DNA of 64,000 nt from Echinarachnius parma (taxonomy: Eukaryota > Echinodermata > Echinoidea > Clypeasteroida > Echinarachniidae). The first letter of the stretch is position 1. Every line of letters starts with the position of its first letter. The DNA is taken from positions 186,001-250,000 of the forward strand of contig JBAMJV010003345.1 of assembly GCA_037951105.1 (NCBI GenBank), read 5' to 3'. The notes under the pieces were generated by a model. The model saw nothing but the letters and a program-made list of their open reading frames with translations. It was not told the DNA's origin and searched no databases. Shown here piece by piece: positions 41,324-52,221 of this stretch. Made by a program: the position numbers and the translations under genes.

Positions 41324-41542
41324 GTGGAATTCACAAAGGAGGTTTGTACAAACCATGGTTTGACCAATGTTTACATCTATGGAATGCCATTTGTAAACTG
41401 ATGGAGAAGGAATGTAAACTCCTTACTTGTTAACAATGTGGATGTACAATTTACTTGTATACGAGCAGCATTCCATAGATGTAGACCATCATCAAACCAT
41501 GGTTTGTACAAACCTCCTACAAACCTCCTTTGTGAATTCCAC
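41324..41542. mobile_element. Foldback element (GTGGAATTCACAAAGGAGG)
   Basis: gtggaattcacaaaggaggt at the left faces cctcctttgtgaattccac at the right; aggtttgtacaaaccatggt and its reverse complement extend the arms. There is a small extra repeat of acaaacctcct in the right arm. Confidence 0.8.
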
Positions 41543-41559
41543 CCCATGTCTTTATGTAA

Positions 41560-42330
41560 GAATTAACCCTCCATTTTTTGCAATTGAAGACAATAAACAT
41601 CCACTTGCTTTCTTGTACCTCTTATCATGATATCCCCATTGGTGGGTGTCCTAATATTGTATGTTTCTGGTGCAAATTTACATGTTTCATGGTGCAAGAT
41701 AGGGACGTATTGTCAAATCTACTTAATTTGTTTGTATTGAAATTGTTGTTGAAATTGTGTCACATCATGTACTGGATTATTTCATGAAATACTCAAAAGT
41801 AATAATGATGATTGAAGAGTATGGTGATGAATGAATTTGTATTTATCATTTTATAAAGAGAGATATGTTTACTTCTATTAATTTGTCTTTCAGCTTCCAA
41901 GATTTTTTGAAGAAAGATTGTTCAAACAGATTTATTCAATACAGATAATTTCATGTGTCATTAATTCAGCAATCAAATGCTTAGAGCATATCATGTTTTG
42001 TTAGACAGTTCAAATTACCACTGTTTTGAAGAGTTACATTATTTCAAACAACATTATTTCAAATTGGCTTTCCAAATTTGCTGGATTCACCTCCACTTAT
42101 TCTAATGTTACAAAATGCTGTGAATTTGTTAATATTATGTTGTTGTCAAACAGTACAAATCACACAGAGATAGTAACAGGTGTGATGTAGCATTGTGTCA
42201 GGCATCTTGCTTTAGTACAAGATTTTATTTTTCACAGAATATTCTGTTGCTTGTAATTTAACCAAAAAAATGTAACGATTTAATTTACAATATGATGCAC
42301 AGCCTTATGAATAATGCTTTCAAAGCGGTT
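41560..42330. other. Intergenic / EPG5 3' UTR
   Basis: AT-rich DNA with no gene or recognised element. Confidence 0.5.
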
Positions 42331-42581
42331 TGTGACTGGCTATAGTAAAACCCGGCACTTGTCGGTAAATATCCAAATGTAGATTTTCATACCATTAGAA
42401 AGGCCTCATCAGAAGCTTTCATTTTATGCTTTGTTTAACTAATTGGTCAATAATTGGCGAAGATATGATTGATTCAATTTTACAATCATATGTCTTTTCA
42501 CACATCGTGTGAACTTAAAATGCCTATTTCTTCAAAACATGAAGTATCGACAAGTGCCATGTTTTGCTATGGCCGGTCACA
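42331..42581. mobile_element. MITE (TGTGACTGGCTATAG family), copy 2
   Basis: tgtgactggctatagtaaaa ... gttttgctatggccggtcac; interior ttttcataccattagaaagg is shared with 26065-26280 and 48164-48420. Confidence 0.8.
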
Positions 42582-42779
42582 TTTGTCTCCATGTTATTCT
42601 ACTGCAATATACAGTTAGTTTTTATGTTTAGTGTGCGGTCGGTCAGTCAGCTCTCTGGAATATATTGTGGAACCTCATTATAATAAGGGGTTTGGAAATG
42701 AAATTACCTTGTAAGGGTACAAAATCAAGAGAGCTTGGTCCAGCAAAATTATCTTGTTATTTAGGGTTTTGTTATATCA

Positions 42780-42926
42780 GGGGGGTGTTGCACAACAAGT
42801 AGCAATCGAGTGCAAGACATAAAATATGCACATTTGAACCAATGAGACTTGCACTTGTTAACAAATATTCTGACTTGCAATTAATTGCAACGTTACAATC
42901 GAGTACAACTGTATGCAACACCTCCC
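42780..42926. mobile_element. Palindromic MITE (gggggtgttgcacaacaagt)
   Basis: ggggtgttgcacaac at the left and gtatgcaacacctccc at the right; family of 17742-17907. Confidence 0.7.
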
Positions 42927-42929
42927 AGA

Positions 42930-44170
42930 GGTCATTATGGTAGCGTTGCACTGTATATGTATAAAACCACTTTCCAACATTTTCTTGTTGTAGCAAAATT
43001 ATCTTACAAAGATTTTTTACATATTACAAAGTATTATTTTGGCTCATTTAATGAGAATTCACTTACATTTCATATTATACCTTTTTCTTCTTTTAACAAA
43101 ATGTTCTTATTAGCTATAAGTGATGCAGTACAGTAGTTCTGGCTGAAACAGCTGTAACGTGGATATTAACAGCTTGTTATGAGTATCATGAGAATATGTG
43201 ACCGTTTATTAATTATCCCCTCGTGCATTTCCATCTGTAATCCTCCTCCAAGTATCCTTGCATACATCTATGTTACATAATACATGCAATTCAGTACAAA
43301 ATTATAGTTTGATATTGTACATAACAGTACTCTATGTATAAATATGTAAATATCCAGTATAAATTCATCCTAGAAAAGAAATAGTTTTATAACTTGTTAG
43401 GTTATCAGAGTAAACGGTTCTATATCTTTGCTTTGTATGAGTAGAACATCTACAGGTGTATGTGAAAGCACTGTTTTAGTATTAAGATATTCCTTACTAA
43501 AATATGCAATTCCTGTAGAATTAATACAGGTCCCACCAAGTTCCAATAGGCAATTGGTTAAACACTGCATTCAAATTAATAGGGAAAATGAAAAATTCAC
43601 TGAAGATGTGTGTTTGGGGTGGCATCCGGATTTCCAAAGCAAGGGACAAGGCCTGTGACCAGCTGATAGGCCAAAACATTACTTCAAGAGGGAACAGCCC
43701 CCATGCCCTTTGGTACCGCTACTGGTTCATTTAGTTCTTGTAAAATCAAATTACAGTACATGTATATCTCTTTAACATGCATTAATTATTTCAATGAAAC
43801 ATAAGCATATTGGTACTTAATTGCAATGGAGCACTTTGTTTACTTGATTGAACAAAACATCCTCAAAATGATTTATATTTATTTATCCCTTTTACCAGCA
43901 TAACATATTTGTTTTCAGGGATATAGCCAATAACTAATACAATAGATTGTTTAGTTGAATGAATATGTTTTGTTATTTTTCCACTTCAAATAATCATTAT
44001 ATTTTCTACTGTGCAATATATGTGATTTGGAAATTATTTCATTTCATTTCACATGTATGAATATACATTATATTAAAATTATAAGATTATATCAGAAATA
44101 AATGTGTATTAATGACCATATTTCTTGATGTTTTAATGAGTGTTTGTAAGTTTGTACTTGTGTATAATGC
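42930..44170. other. Intergenic, no feature seen
   Basis: AT-rich. A 76-codon open frame at 43428-43658 has no family resemblance and is not called as a gene. Confidence 0.5.
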
Positions 44171-44172
44171 AC

Positions 44173-44178
44173 AATAAA
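44173..44178 (+). terminator. Candidate EPG5 poly(A) signal
   Basis: AATAAA on the plus strand, followed by a T/G-containing stretch. It lies 4.2 kb past the stop, and other AATAAA sites exist earlier, so this is only a guess based on the facing signal at 44213-44218. Confidence 0.25.
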
Positions 44179-44212
44179 TACAAGATTCGTTCATCATTTC
44201 ATTAGAAAAACA

Positions 44213-44218
44213 TTTATT
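44213..44218 (-). terminator. Candidate FAIM poly(A) signal
   Basis: AATAAA on the minus strand (TTTATT on plus), 35 bases from the plus-strand signal. It would give FAIM a 2.5-kb 3' UTR. Inference only. Confidence 0.25.
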
Positions 44219-44755
44219 AACATAAATACTAGTACTAAAGACAAACAAATGTAATGTTACATCAAAGACACAATTTTCAAAAAAATTATGTAATTGTAAT
44301 TGATTTTAGTGAATCTATCAAATGAGGGTTTCAAATAAGGTAAGCCATCACCTTAAGTTTTCATAGGATTTTTTTTTAGGGTCATAAAAAAAAACAGTTC
44401 TAAGATTCCTGAATTTGTACAAGACTTCTTCAAATGCAGTCATGATTGGAGTAAAAATAAATGCCCCAAAAAGTATTAAAAAGCCCCACTTATAACAATT
44501 TTAAAATGGTAAAATACCACACATGCCATATTTAAACATTTAAACTTCACAATATGAATAGATGACGATATGGCAAGATATAATTCATAAGTGCATAATT
44601 CCTGTCATTTCTAGTCATATACATGTCTATTCTCTTGGGTATCATTAATAATAGAAATAATGTTTCAGAAACCACTACATTGTATATTGACTGAACACTG
44701 GAGGCTGCCATGTTTTTCAACTTTACTATACTGTGGGAAATGGTATCTGACCTTC

Positions 44756-44836
44756 CACTAACAAAAGTGGGTTATGTAACCACCGACATAGCAGCAGATT
44801 CAACAACAGCGGTTACATAACCCACTTTTGTTAGTG
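44756..44836. repeat. Perfect 26-bp inverted repeat (hairpin)
   Basis: The arms at 44756-44781 and 44811-44836 are exact reverse complements (core aaaagtgggttatgtaacc), with a 29-base loop. It lies in the probable FAIM 3' UTR. Confidence 0.9.
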
Positions 44837-44839
44837 CAC

Positions 44840-46460
44840 GCTCAGATGACATTTCATGATCTCTTTCTGCAAAGGGACCAAGAAGTGACAGGAATTATGC
44901 ACTTATCATTAACAGCAAGCAAAAATTGGAATGACTCAATCAGAAAGATTTTAATTATACCCCCCTCTCCATCAGTTTATTGTATACAACATAACATTTG
45001 GATGCTTTTAACCACAAGACAATTCTTATATCAAATAATCCTCCAGAATGTAAATATTCCAAATAAGTTATAGAAAATCTACTAATAACTTGATTTGAAA
45101 AATGGCCTCAAGAGGACCAATAGCATGTGCATCAATTCAAAGTAACTACTCTTCTGAATAACCACAATATGTATTATTTTACATAAATTCACACACAGAA
45201 GAAAAATAAATATGCAACCCCTTTTTAATAAAAGGCAATTGTCAACAAAGAATAAAAACATGTTCTTGAAAAAGATTATCTTTCTAATGATCTGCAGCAT
45301 ATTATACAATAAAAAAAGCATACATGTACATGTATTTCTGTGCCCTATTGCATAAAAGCTTGAGTTAGGATAAACTGCAACTATGCTTTTGCAACAATGA
45401 GCTGCATTTGATGAACTGGAAAGTGTGATATTCTGATATTATGGTTAAGCATTACAATGCAAAGCTGTTTTATGAAAACTTCATGCAAAAGGCCTCTAGT
45501 ACATCCTTACATATTAAATAACTTGTATTCTGAAACTATTACAGTTGAACTTCTTTAAAACGAGCTCTGGACGTATAAATCTATGCACCTTGGCAACTAT
45601 GAAGGCAAGCTAAACATAATGGAATCATTGTCATTTGTAGAGTACCTAAATATCCACTGCAAAGCTAACATAGCATTAAAACAATTCTTCCGTTTATTTA
45701 CAAATACATCTGGCACATGATTATTCAAGGTTTAATATCATCAAAGTATATACTTTACATAAATTCTTGTTTAATATTTGAAAGAATAAATGTAGTAGAA
45801 TATTGAAAATACAGAAGAAGAAAAAAAAAATAAAAAATTGAGAGACAAGTGACACAGTTGACTTTAAAAGATTCACCATAATTCATTTGGCCCATACATA
45901 AAAGTATTCCTGGAATAAAGGATGGCTCGCTATGCGAGAAAAAGTACCACATAGGAAATTATATCACTAAATAATTAGGGGCTTACAGATAAAAAAATAT
46001 ATGAGTTTTATGTCCCATTCTCACCAGAGATCCAAGTAAAACAGCAATTTAAAAACCCATCTTAGATTTTGGAAATAAATTAACGCAATTCAAGTTAACT
46101 TACAGCACTGTTTTGGGGACATAAAGAGTGCTCGCAGACGCTGTCATAAAACTTATACCGTGCTGTTAACTTCCTTGCAAAGTTACTATAACCATTGAAT
46201 TTCACCATCATTATCCTGAACACATGTTATTTTATAGTCACACATAATTGGAACAAGGAAAGAACAATATAAGATAACACAAAATTAGATCAACAAACCA
46301 TATTTCGGGAGAAAACAAAAATGGTTCATTAAATTTGTGAGCTAGAAATAAAGAACCTTCAAAATAACAAGTTATACAACTAATGGATTAAAACATCATA
46401 ATTTCATGTTACTAAGTTAAAAGGCAGCAGAGAACATAACTAAAGATGCTGAACAAGTCG
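44840..46460. other. Probable FAIM 3' UTR / intergenic
   Basis: AT-rich; no gene recognised. The minus-strand frames are short and without resemblance. Confidence 0.45.
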
Positions 46461-46470
46461 CAGGGCTATA

Positions 46471-46640
46471 GCCACGATAATAATGCTCCAAGCACATTCA
46501 AGAATTAATTGAAATAAGCGCATTATATATTGCGTAATATTGTCACAATTGTTATTCTAACTTGTCTTGCACGTCATTGTCATCGAAGATCAGAGAATGC
46601 ACAATCCTGTTAAATCAAGGTAATAATGCTCCAAGTGATT
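46471..46640 (-). pseudogene. Decayed copy of FAIM exon 4 end
   Basis: ttattctaacttgtcttgca ... catcgaagatcagagaatg (46550-46600) resembles 46711-46760 in the true exon. The neighbouring motif aataatgctccaag also appears twice (46481, 46622), marking a tandem unit. Confidence 0.7.
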
Positions 46641-46710
46641 TAAGTTTTTATTGTCATAATGTGCTATATAAATAGGGATGACTATTAATATTAATATATA
46701 ACTATTATCA

Positions 46711-46860
46711 TTATTCTAACGTGTCGGGTATTTCTTTGTCGTCGATGATGAGAGAATGAACGATGCCTTCTCTCCTCTTGCCACTACTGACAGCTTTGAT
46801 GTAACAGCCGTGACCTCCGACCTCAAAGTGCGTCTCCGTCCCGTCATCCACAAATTCACC
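46711..46860 (-). CDS. FAIM: FAIM exon 4 (last)
   Basis: Acceptor gcacag on the minus strand. It reads GEFVDDGTETHFEVGGHGCY, KAVSSGKRREGIVHSLIIDD and KEIPDTLE, then TAA. Confidence 0.97.
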   Translation of the reverse strand, partial: GEFVDDGTETHFEVGGHGCYIKAVSSGKRREGIVHSLIIDDKEIPDTLE

Positions 46861-48856
46861 CTGTGCAAAACAATGAACAGAAAAAAACATCCCATTAAGA
46901 AGATAAACGAATGTACACAAAAGTAGTAATAATACATACAGTGCTTAATACAGGGTTTTGTAATAGTGCTGTAGCATTATCATTAAAGGGAACCACCATG
47001 CAAAGAACATGGGCATATATAATTTTAGTACCGTAATTTGATATCAAATATATGTCCAGCACTTTGCAAACTGCTGTGTAATTCATAAACAATGCAGTTA
47101 ATCACCTGATTATACAGAACTTAACAGGGCGGTTCTGTAAGCACCAAACGTTTGCGAGTGCGTCAATAGAACATGTTTAGTATGTAGGTTAATAACTAAG
47201 TAAAATAATTGTAGTAATTTAGTATGGGGATGATTTTTCAAATAATATCATTTTTCTAAAAAATGAAGGTGACAAGAATTGTTCATGCATGGTTGAAAAT
47301 GTGATCTGATTGTGAGTTTGATTGAGACCTATATTCTAGCTTACCGCTGTTTCCAATGTGCGCCCATCACACCAAACCTCCATGGAGTCCTTTTCTGTAA
47401 GACAATTCAACAAAAACAGTAAATATATTATCATGTTCAGAACAAGGTAATAGGCATTTATTATTCATTTTATTTTTTAGATTAGTGTAAATTGAAATGT
47501 TGTTGCCAGTTGCCACACAAAAACAAGGTAAGTTAACTTATTATTTATTTTGTTTACTTATACAAGCATTGTACTTTTATTTTATTTAAACTAACACATT
47601 TGGAACAATTGCAACATGAAACATGAAACAACATGAAACTTCATCTATTGCAGGACTACAAACCCAAGATATATTTGGCTTTTTTCTATGAAAAATGTGT
47701 ATTATATCAAATTATACCAAGTTATTTCCAATGGTTTATGGCACAACTCTCCCTTAAGCTTTTCTTTCAGACGGACAAATCAACCCTTACCCAGTACAAT
47801 CCTGTGCCAAACACCAGCTATCATACATGTAGGTGTCCACACTTACCCAGTACAATCCTGTGCCCAACACCAGCTATCATAGGTGTCCACACTTTGCACG
47901 TCCTGGAGCGCTGTTCAACAAACTTCTCCAGGCTCTTGCCCCCAACCTCCAGCTGGTACTCGTAGGCAAACCCACTGCACGCATCTATGTTAATCACTGC
48001 TCGTGTTCCACTGATGGTGAATGTCTCTCGACCGACCAATTTGAACATCCAGTTCTTTCGGGTAATCTCCTGCAGAGAAGTTATATTACAGAAATACATT
48101 TTAGGAGGGCTACAATTGCAATACAGGGTTTGGCACTGATACACCCCCATTTTGCATAATAAATGTGACTGGACATAGCAAAACCCTGCACTTGACGGTA
48201 AAATTTAAATGTAGATTTTCATACCATTAGAAATGCCTTATTGATCACAAGCTTTCATTTGATGCTTTATTCTTTAAAAAAATGGTCAATAATTGGCAAA
48301 CATATGTTTGTTTCAATTTTACGAACATATGTCTTTTACACACATTATGTGAACTTAAAATGTAAATTTCTTCAAAATATTAATTACTGACAAGTGCACG
48401 GTTTTGCTATATCCAGTCACGAATGTTCCGATATATTTTGATGGATGAGTTCGAATCAATGATTCTTATCACCTTGGTGATTGGGTTGGGCTGGCTTTAA
48501 AGCTGGTTTGGGCTGGGCTGGGCTGGGCTGGGCTGGGCTGGGCTGGGCTGGGCTGGGCTGAGCTGAGCTGGGCTGGTTTCGGGCTGGTTTTGAGCCCAGT
48601 GGCCAAATAATTGGATCATCCAGACATCTTGACTATTTTATAAAAAGAGATGCTAACAGTCAATTAAAAACTCTTAAGGAACATTCTGTTCTTCATCTAT
48701 ATACTGTATATCATTACTAAAAAGTATTTGTGGTTGTAAACTTACTTTGCCATCGACCCAGATGACTCGTTTGCCACTCGTTGTTCCATGTTCAAACTTG
48801 ACTCTGTGCACTCCATCACTCAAGGACACTGACCATACAGCCACTACGTCTGCCAT
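46711..48856 (-). CDS. FAIM: FAIM (Fas apoptotic inhibitory molecule 1), whole coding region
   Basis: A small soluble beta-sandwich protein that protects cells against Fas-triggered death and against protein aggregation (family knowledge). Four coding exons join in frame to 534 nt = 177 residues plus stop, close to the 179 of human FAIM. Near-identical blocks: SLSDGVHRVKFEHGTTSGKR, WMFKLVGRETF, INIDACSGFAYEY, GEFVDDGTETHF, GCYIKAVSSGKRREGI. The start ATG at 48854-48856 (MADVVAVW) matches the family; a putative acceptor (AG at 48891-48892) just upstream suggests a separate 5' UTR exon, not located. It converges on EPG5. Confidence 0.97.
46983..47270. mobile_element. TTAA MITE (AAGGAACCACC family), truncated, in FAIM intron 3
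   Basis: ttaaagggaaccaccatgca and following bases, with cagcactttgcaaa, match 40075-40352 in reverse. The far end is decayed. Confidence 0.6.
47345..47394 (-). CDS. FAIM: FAIM exon 3
   Basis: Minus-strand acceptor ttacag, donor gtaagc; 50 nt. It completes a split Glu and reads KDSMEVWCDGRTLETA, ending in phase 0. Confidence 0.95.
47784..47832 (-). pseudogene. Donor-side copy of FAIM exon 2 end
   Basis: cttacccagtacaatcctgt gccaaacaccagctatcat repeats 47843-47882. The copy lies on the intron side and keeps a GTAAG donor. Spacing is about 58 bp. Confidence 0.88.
47847..48069 (-). CDS. FAIM: FAIM exon 2
   Basis: Minus-strand acceptor ctgcag, donor gtaagt. It reads EITRKNWMFKLVGRETFTIS, AVINIDACSGFAYEYQLEV and KSLEKFVEQRSRTCKVWT, then GHRIVL. 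It ends in phase 1. Confidence 0.97.
48164..48420. mobile_element. MITE (TGTGACTGG family), copy 3, in FAIM intron 1
   Basis: tgtgactggacatagcaaaa ... cggttttgctatatccagtcac-type ends; interior shared with 26065-26280 and 42331-42581. Confidence 0.8.
48505..48575. repeat. (GGGCT)n microsatellite
   Basis: About a dozen units of gggct/gagct in FAIM intron 1. Confidence 0.95.
48746..48856 (-). CDS. FAIM: FAIM exon 1 (first coding)
   Basis: MADVVAVWSVSLSDGVHRVK, FEHGTTSGKRVIWVDGK, then donor gtaagt; exactly 37 codons. An upstream in-frame reading without ATG is not counted. Confidence 0.96.
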
Positions 48857-48991
48857 TGTGGGCAAATGACAGCCTTCTTTTAATGTTGACCTAATTTGGG
48901 TTTTAAAAAAATAGAGGGCACTTACATTGCAGCAGGTTAATTACAACAAAAACACTTCAAATGCTTTCATTTCTTTAGTTATTACAATTAT

Positions 48992-49976
48992 CAACGCTTT
49001 CCATCACTTTTTCTTGGGTCTTTCACGGTACCTTTTTTCAAACTGCATAATGTGCATCCGTATGCGCGAACACTTTTTCAGAAACTGACAGCTAGGTACG
49101 ATACAGCGCCAGGTTCTGTATCACCCCTGCAAGTCAAGAGGCTCACGCTGCTGCGTGAGCCCCTTGCTCCATTGTAGTCAATACTAACATGAAACTAAGG
49201 CAGTGGGCACATAATTAACAATATCACGTCAGCTAGTGGGTTACATGCCTTCTAATTCTATTTATATTTTGAGTAATTTTCCATTCTATTTTAGCCACCA
49301 CAAAGTAGAATTTGTTCTAATTAACACATGAACATGGTAATTACATGTAAAACCCTCACCTTCTTTTCCAACTTTCCCCCTATACGGTTCTCTATCACTC
49401 GTCTGCAAAATTAGGATGTCTATTCGATAGGAGCGCGATAGCGTTAAACGATTGCGATCGCAGTACAAAACGGCTATACATTTGATAGAAGCATATACGC
49501 GAACATTTTCCAATTATCGTAATCGTTAGAACCGATAATCGCGATGTCCCTGAAATTGTCGTTGAGGGCAGTGTGATTTTGTATTCATCTGTACATTCCA
49601 ATGGGAAACCAGTCTGATCAGATTCTCGCTGGATTTTGACCATCAAAATAATCTTTTTTTTAGGATTTGTATATCAGTTAAACCAGAATATGTGCCATAA
49701 TTACATCCCATGGAACTGAAATCTGCTAAGTATTTTCCATCTACTACTTGAGCGAGTGAGAATGAACGATTCCCCAGTCCCACACGTTCAATTAACGTTG
49801 GGTACATACAGGAATGGCCCTAGAGTGGTTCTGTATAGCAGCTTTGCAGCGCTGTATCGTACCTAGCTGCCTAACTAAGTTTCTGAAAAAGTGTTCGCGC
49901 ATACGGATGCACATTATATATGCAGTTTGAAAAAAGGTACCGCGAAAGACCCAAGAAAAAGTGATGGAAAGCGTTG
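48992..49976. repeat. Segment bounded by about 120-bp inverted arms, upstream of FAIM
   Basis: The left arm 48992-49112 (tttttcttgggtctttcacg, atccgtatgcgcgaacactt) is the reverse complement of the right arm about 49849-49976 (aagtgttcgcgcatacggat, cgaaagacccaagaaaaagt). The middle has no protein coding I recognise. It could be a non-autonomous element or a FAIM 5'-region duplication. Confidence 0.7.
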
Positions 49977-49979
49977 GAA

Positions 49980-51480
49980 AATCCTCCAAATCGCCGAAAT
50001 TAAGATGTGACATGAAGTGAGACTCATGAGATTTGTGTGTTAATATATCATAGTAGCTCGAAATATATTGATCGGACTACAAAATGCGCGCAAAAAGGAA
50101 CATTTTAATGAAATTTTCACTGACATGACAGTAATTGATTTTCCGTAAGTAACTTTTACTGGTGACTTGCAGTGTTCTTGGATCGCACCGCCGACGGAAT
50201 CAGTAGCGTCTATCGCTAGAATGCCGACAGTGAAAATAACAATAATAATGTCAAAGAGGCCATGAAAGCGATAGATTTGTCGATCTATAGCCAGGCCACC
50301 CACCCAACCACTGCAGTCATTGAACCCTACACATGACGAGAGCGGCAGATAGCAGCTAGCTAACTACGGGCAGCGCGCGGCGTCCTCCTGCCAATGGCAA
50401 CGGTACCTCTGCGACTCCATCCAGTCACACCATCAACGTTTCCTAAATTCTCTGCTGGATCTAACTTGATACAACGGCCTGCCACTTTAAGTAGCAATTC
50501 AGTCACACATTCACAATGTCGTATTTCATAATATCTACAATTAGAGTTCAAGTTACAAGAAAACATGTTAAAAGGGGAATTTAAATGTGACTTACCGAAA
50601 TACTTTTTGAGGGCCGTCGGATCTTATCTTCCGCTACCAAAATATTATACCAATCTTTGTAATTGTACAAACGTTGAGGGCAGCACAAACCGAAACCACA
50701 AAAATAACAAAACTATGATTCCATTTGAAAATATTGTACTGAGTGGCATAATTATACTATAATTATGATCATATGGTTAAATTAATAAATTCAATTCGAT
50801 TTTCTAAGGAGCTCTCAGGACTGTTTATTGTCCCCAGACCTGTTATATGACATTTGCCCAGCTATTAATTTTTCATAAATTCGTAATCATAACCAAAATA
50901 CACTAATGCATAATCCAAACCCTATAGTTACATTTCATCAAAACCATTTCTAGTATGTGGCGAGGGGTGGCGATCAACTTTTGGAGCAGCGTTCACCAAA
51001 GCGAAATGTTGTATAGGGTGACTGACTTGACCCTGACTTGATAATCACAAAGATAGCTTCTCTATTGAAAAATAAAACAAAATAAGACGGGCAGTTGTGA
51101 GCAATGTTTATAATGATGGATCTATTGGAGCATATCAAGTCTTCTTGGAAAGTTAGTGAAACTATATATTGATAGCATTTATAATGCATGTCTAATTGTA
51201 TATGAAATGTTTGTATCAGAACCGTGATACAAGATGGCCAATTTTACCTGCAAGAAGGTATATTACCTAAGAGAAGATTACCCCAAAACATGCAGATAAC
51301 CATTTCTCAAAGTTGACTATCCCCATCCCCTCCACGTTCCGGGTAGGATACCACGGTTGATTATGATTATGACCTCAAGTATTCCCTGATAATTACCCCT
51401 CCTCTCTCACAACAGAGACACATGACTGTCACCGTGCTATTAGTAATTGTTGCCTTCTTCCTACTGTATTATCTACCCGG
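49980..51480. other. Region upstream of FAIM, no gene recognised
   Basis: Short frames only. A CpG-richer stretch near 50300-50420 (gggcagcgcgcggcg) could hold the FAIM promoter and a 5' UTR exon, but I see no decisive signal. Confidence 0.35.
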
Positions 51481-51508
51481 CTCTTATCAGTGAACGGTTT
51501 TCAAATAA

Positions 51509-52221
51509 ATTATCATCATTGATCATCACCACCATCATCACTTTCATCACCATCATCACCATCATCACCATCATCACCATCATCACCATCATCATCATCA
51601 TCACGATCATTATCATCTTTATGGGCGGGGGGGGGGGGGGATGATCTATTCATTTATCCCCCCCCACCCAGTTGAATAGGTATTACGTAACTCGCTACGC
51701 CCGTGATCATCTTCATCACCATCATCACCATCATCACCATCACCATCATCATCATCATCATCACCATCATCACCATCATCACCATCATCACCATCATCAT
51801 CATCATTACCATCATCTCCATCATCATCATTATCATCATTGATCATCATCACCATCATCACTTTCATCACCATCATCACCATCATCATCATCATCACGAT
51901 CATTATCATCTTCATGGGCGGGGGGGGGGGGGATGATCTATTCATTCATCCCCCCCCCCCACCCAGATGAATAGGTATTACGTAACTCGCTACGCCCGTG
52001 AGCATCTTCATCACCATCACCATATCACCATCATCACCATCACCATCATCATCATCATCATCATCACCATCATCACCATCATCACCATCATCACCATCAT
52101 CACCATCATCACCATCATCACCATCATCATCATCATCATCACCATCATCACTTTCATCACCATCATCATCATCATATGCATCATCACCATCATCATCATC
52201 ATTATCATCATCATCATCATA
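51509..52221. repeat. (CATCAC)n microsatellite block in about 300-bp direct repeats
   Basis: CATCAC/CATCAT tracts at 51514-51615, 51710-51910 and 52005-52221 are separated by two near-identical spacers (51620-51709 and 51915-52004). Each spacer has a G run, gatgatctattcat, a C run, cacccag(t/a)tgaataggta and ttacgtaactcgctacgccc. The block is tandemly duplicated. Met-, His- and Asp-rich frames here are artefacts. Confidence 0.9.

Larger units (their letters stand above)
39962..41330 (+). repeat. Decayed copies of the EPG5 last-exon end
   Basis: At least four or five diverged pieces: 39975-40068, 40395-40440, 40500-40612, 40730-40830, and weaker ones about 41105-41235 and 41290-41325. Shared words are tggacagctcttcccagaga, gagcttgcctt / gggcatgcctc, gtcaacaaaat and tagtagatggagacaa. 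Two foldback elements sit among them. Confidence 0.75.

Noticed and set aside
43428-43658. Possible small gene
   Set aside because: 76 codons, no recognisable domain, no splice or codon evidence; AT-rich intergenic DNA.
48863-48865. Earlier FAIM start three codons upstream of MADVV
   Set aside because: The upstream codon is TTG, not ATG; the family starts at MADVV/MTDLV, so ATG at 48854-48856 is used.
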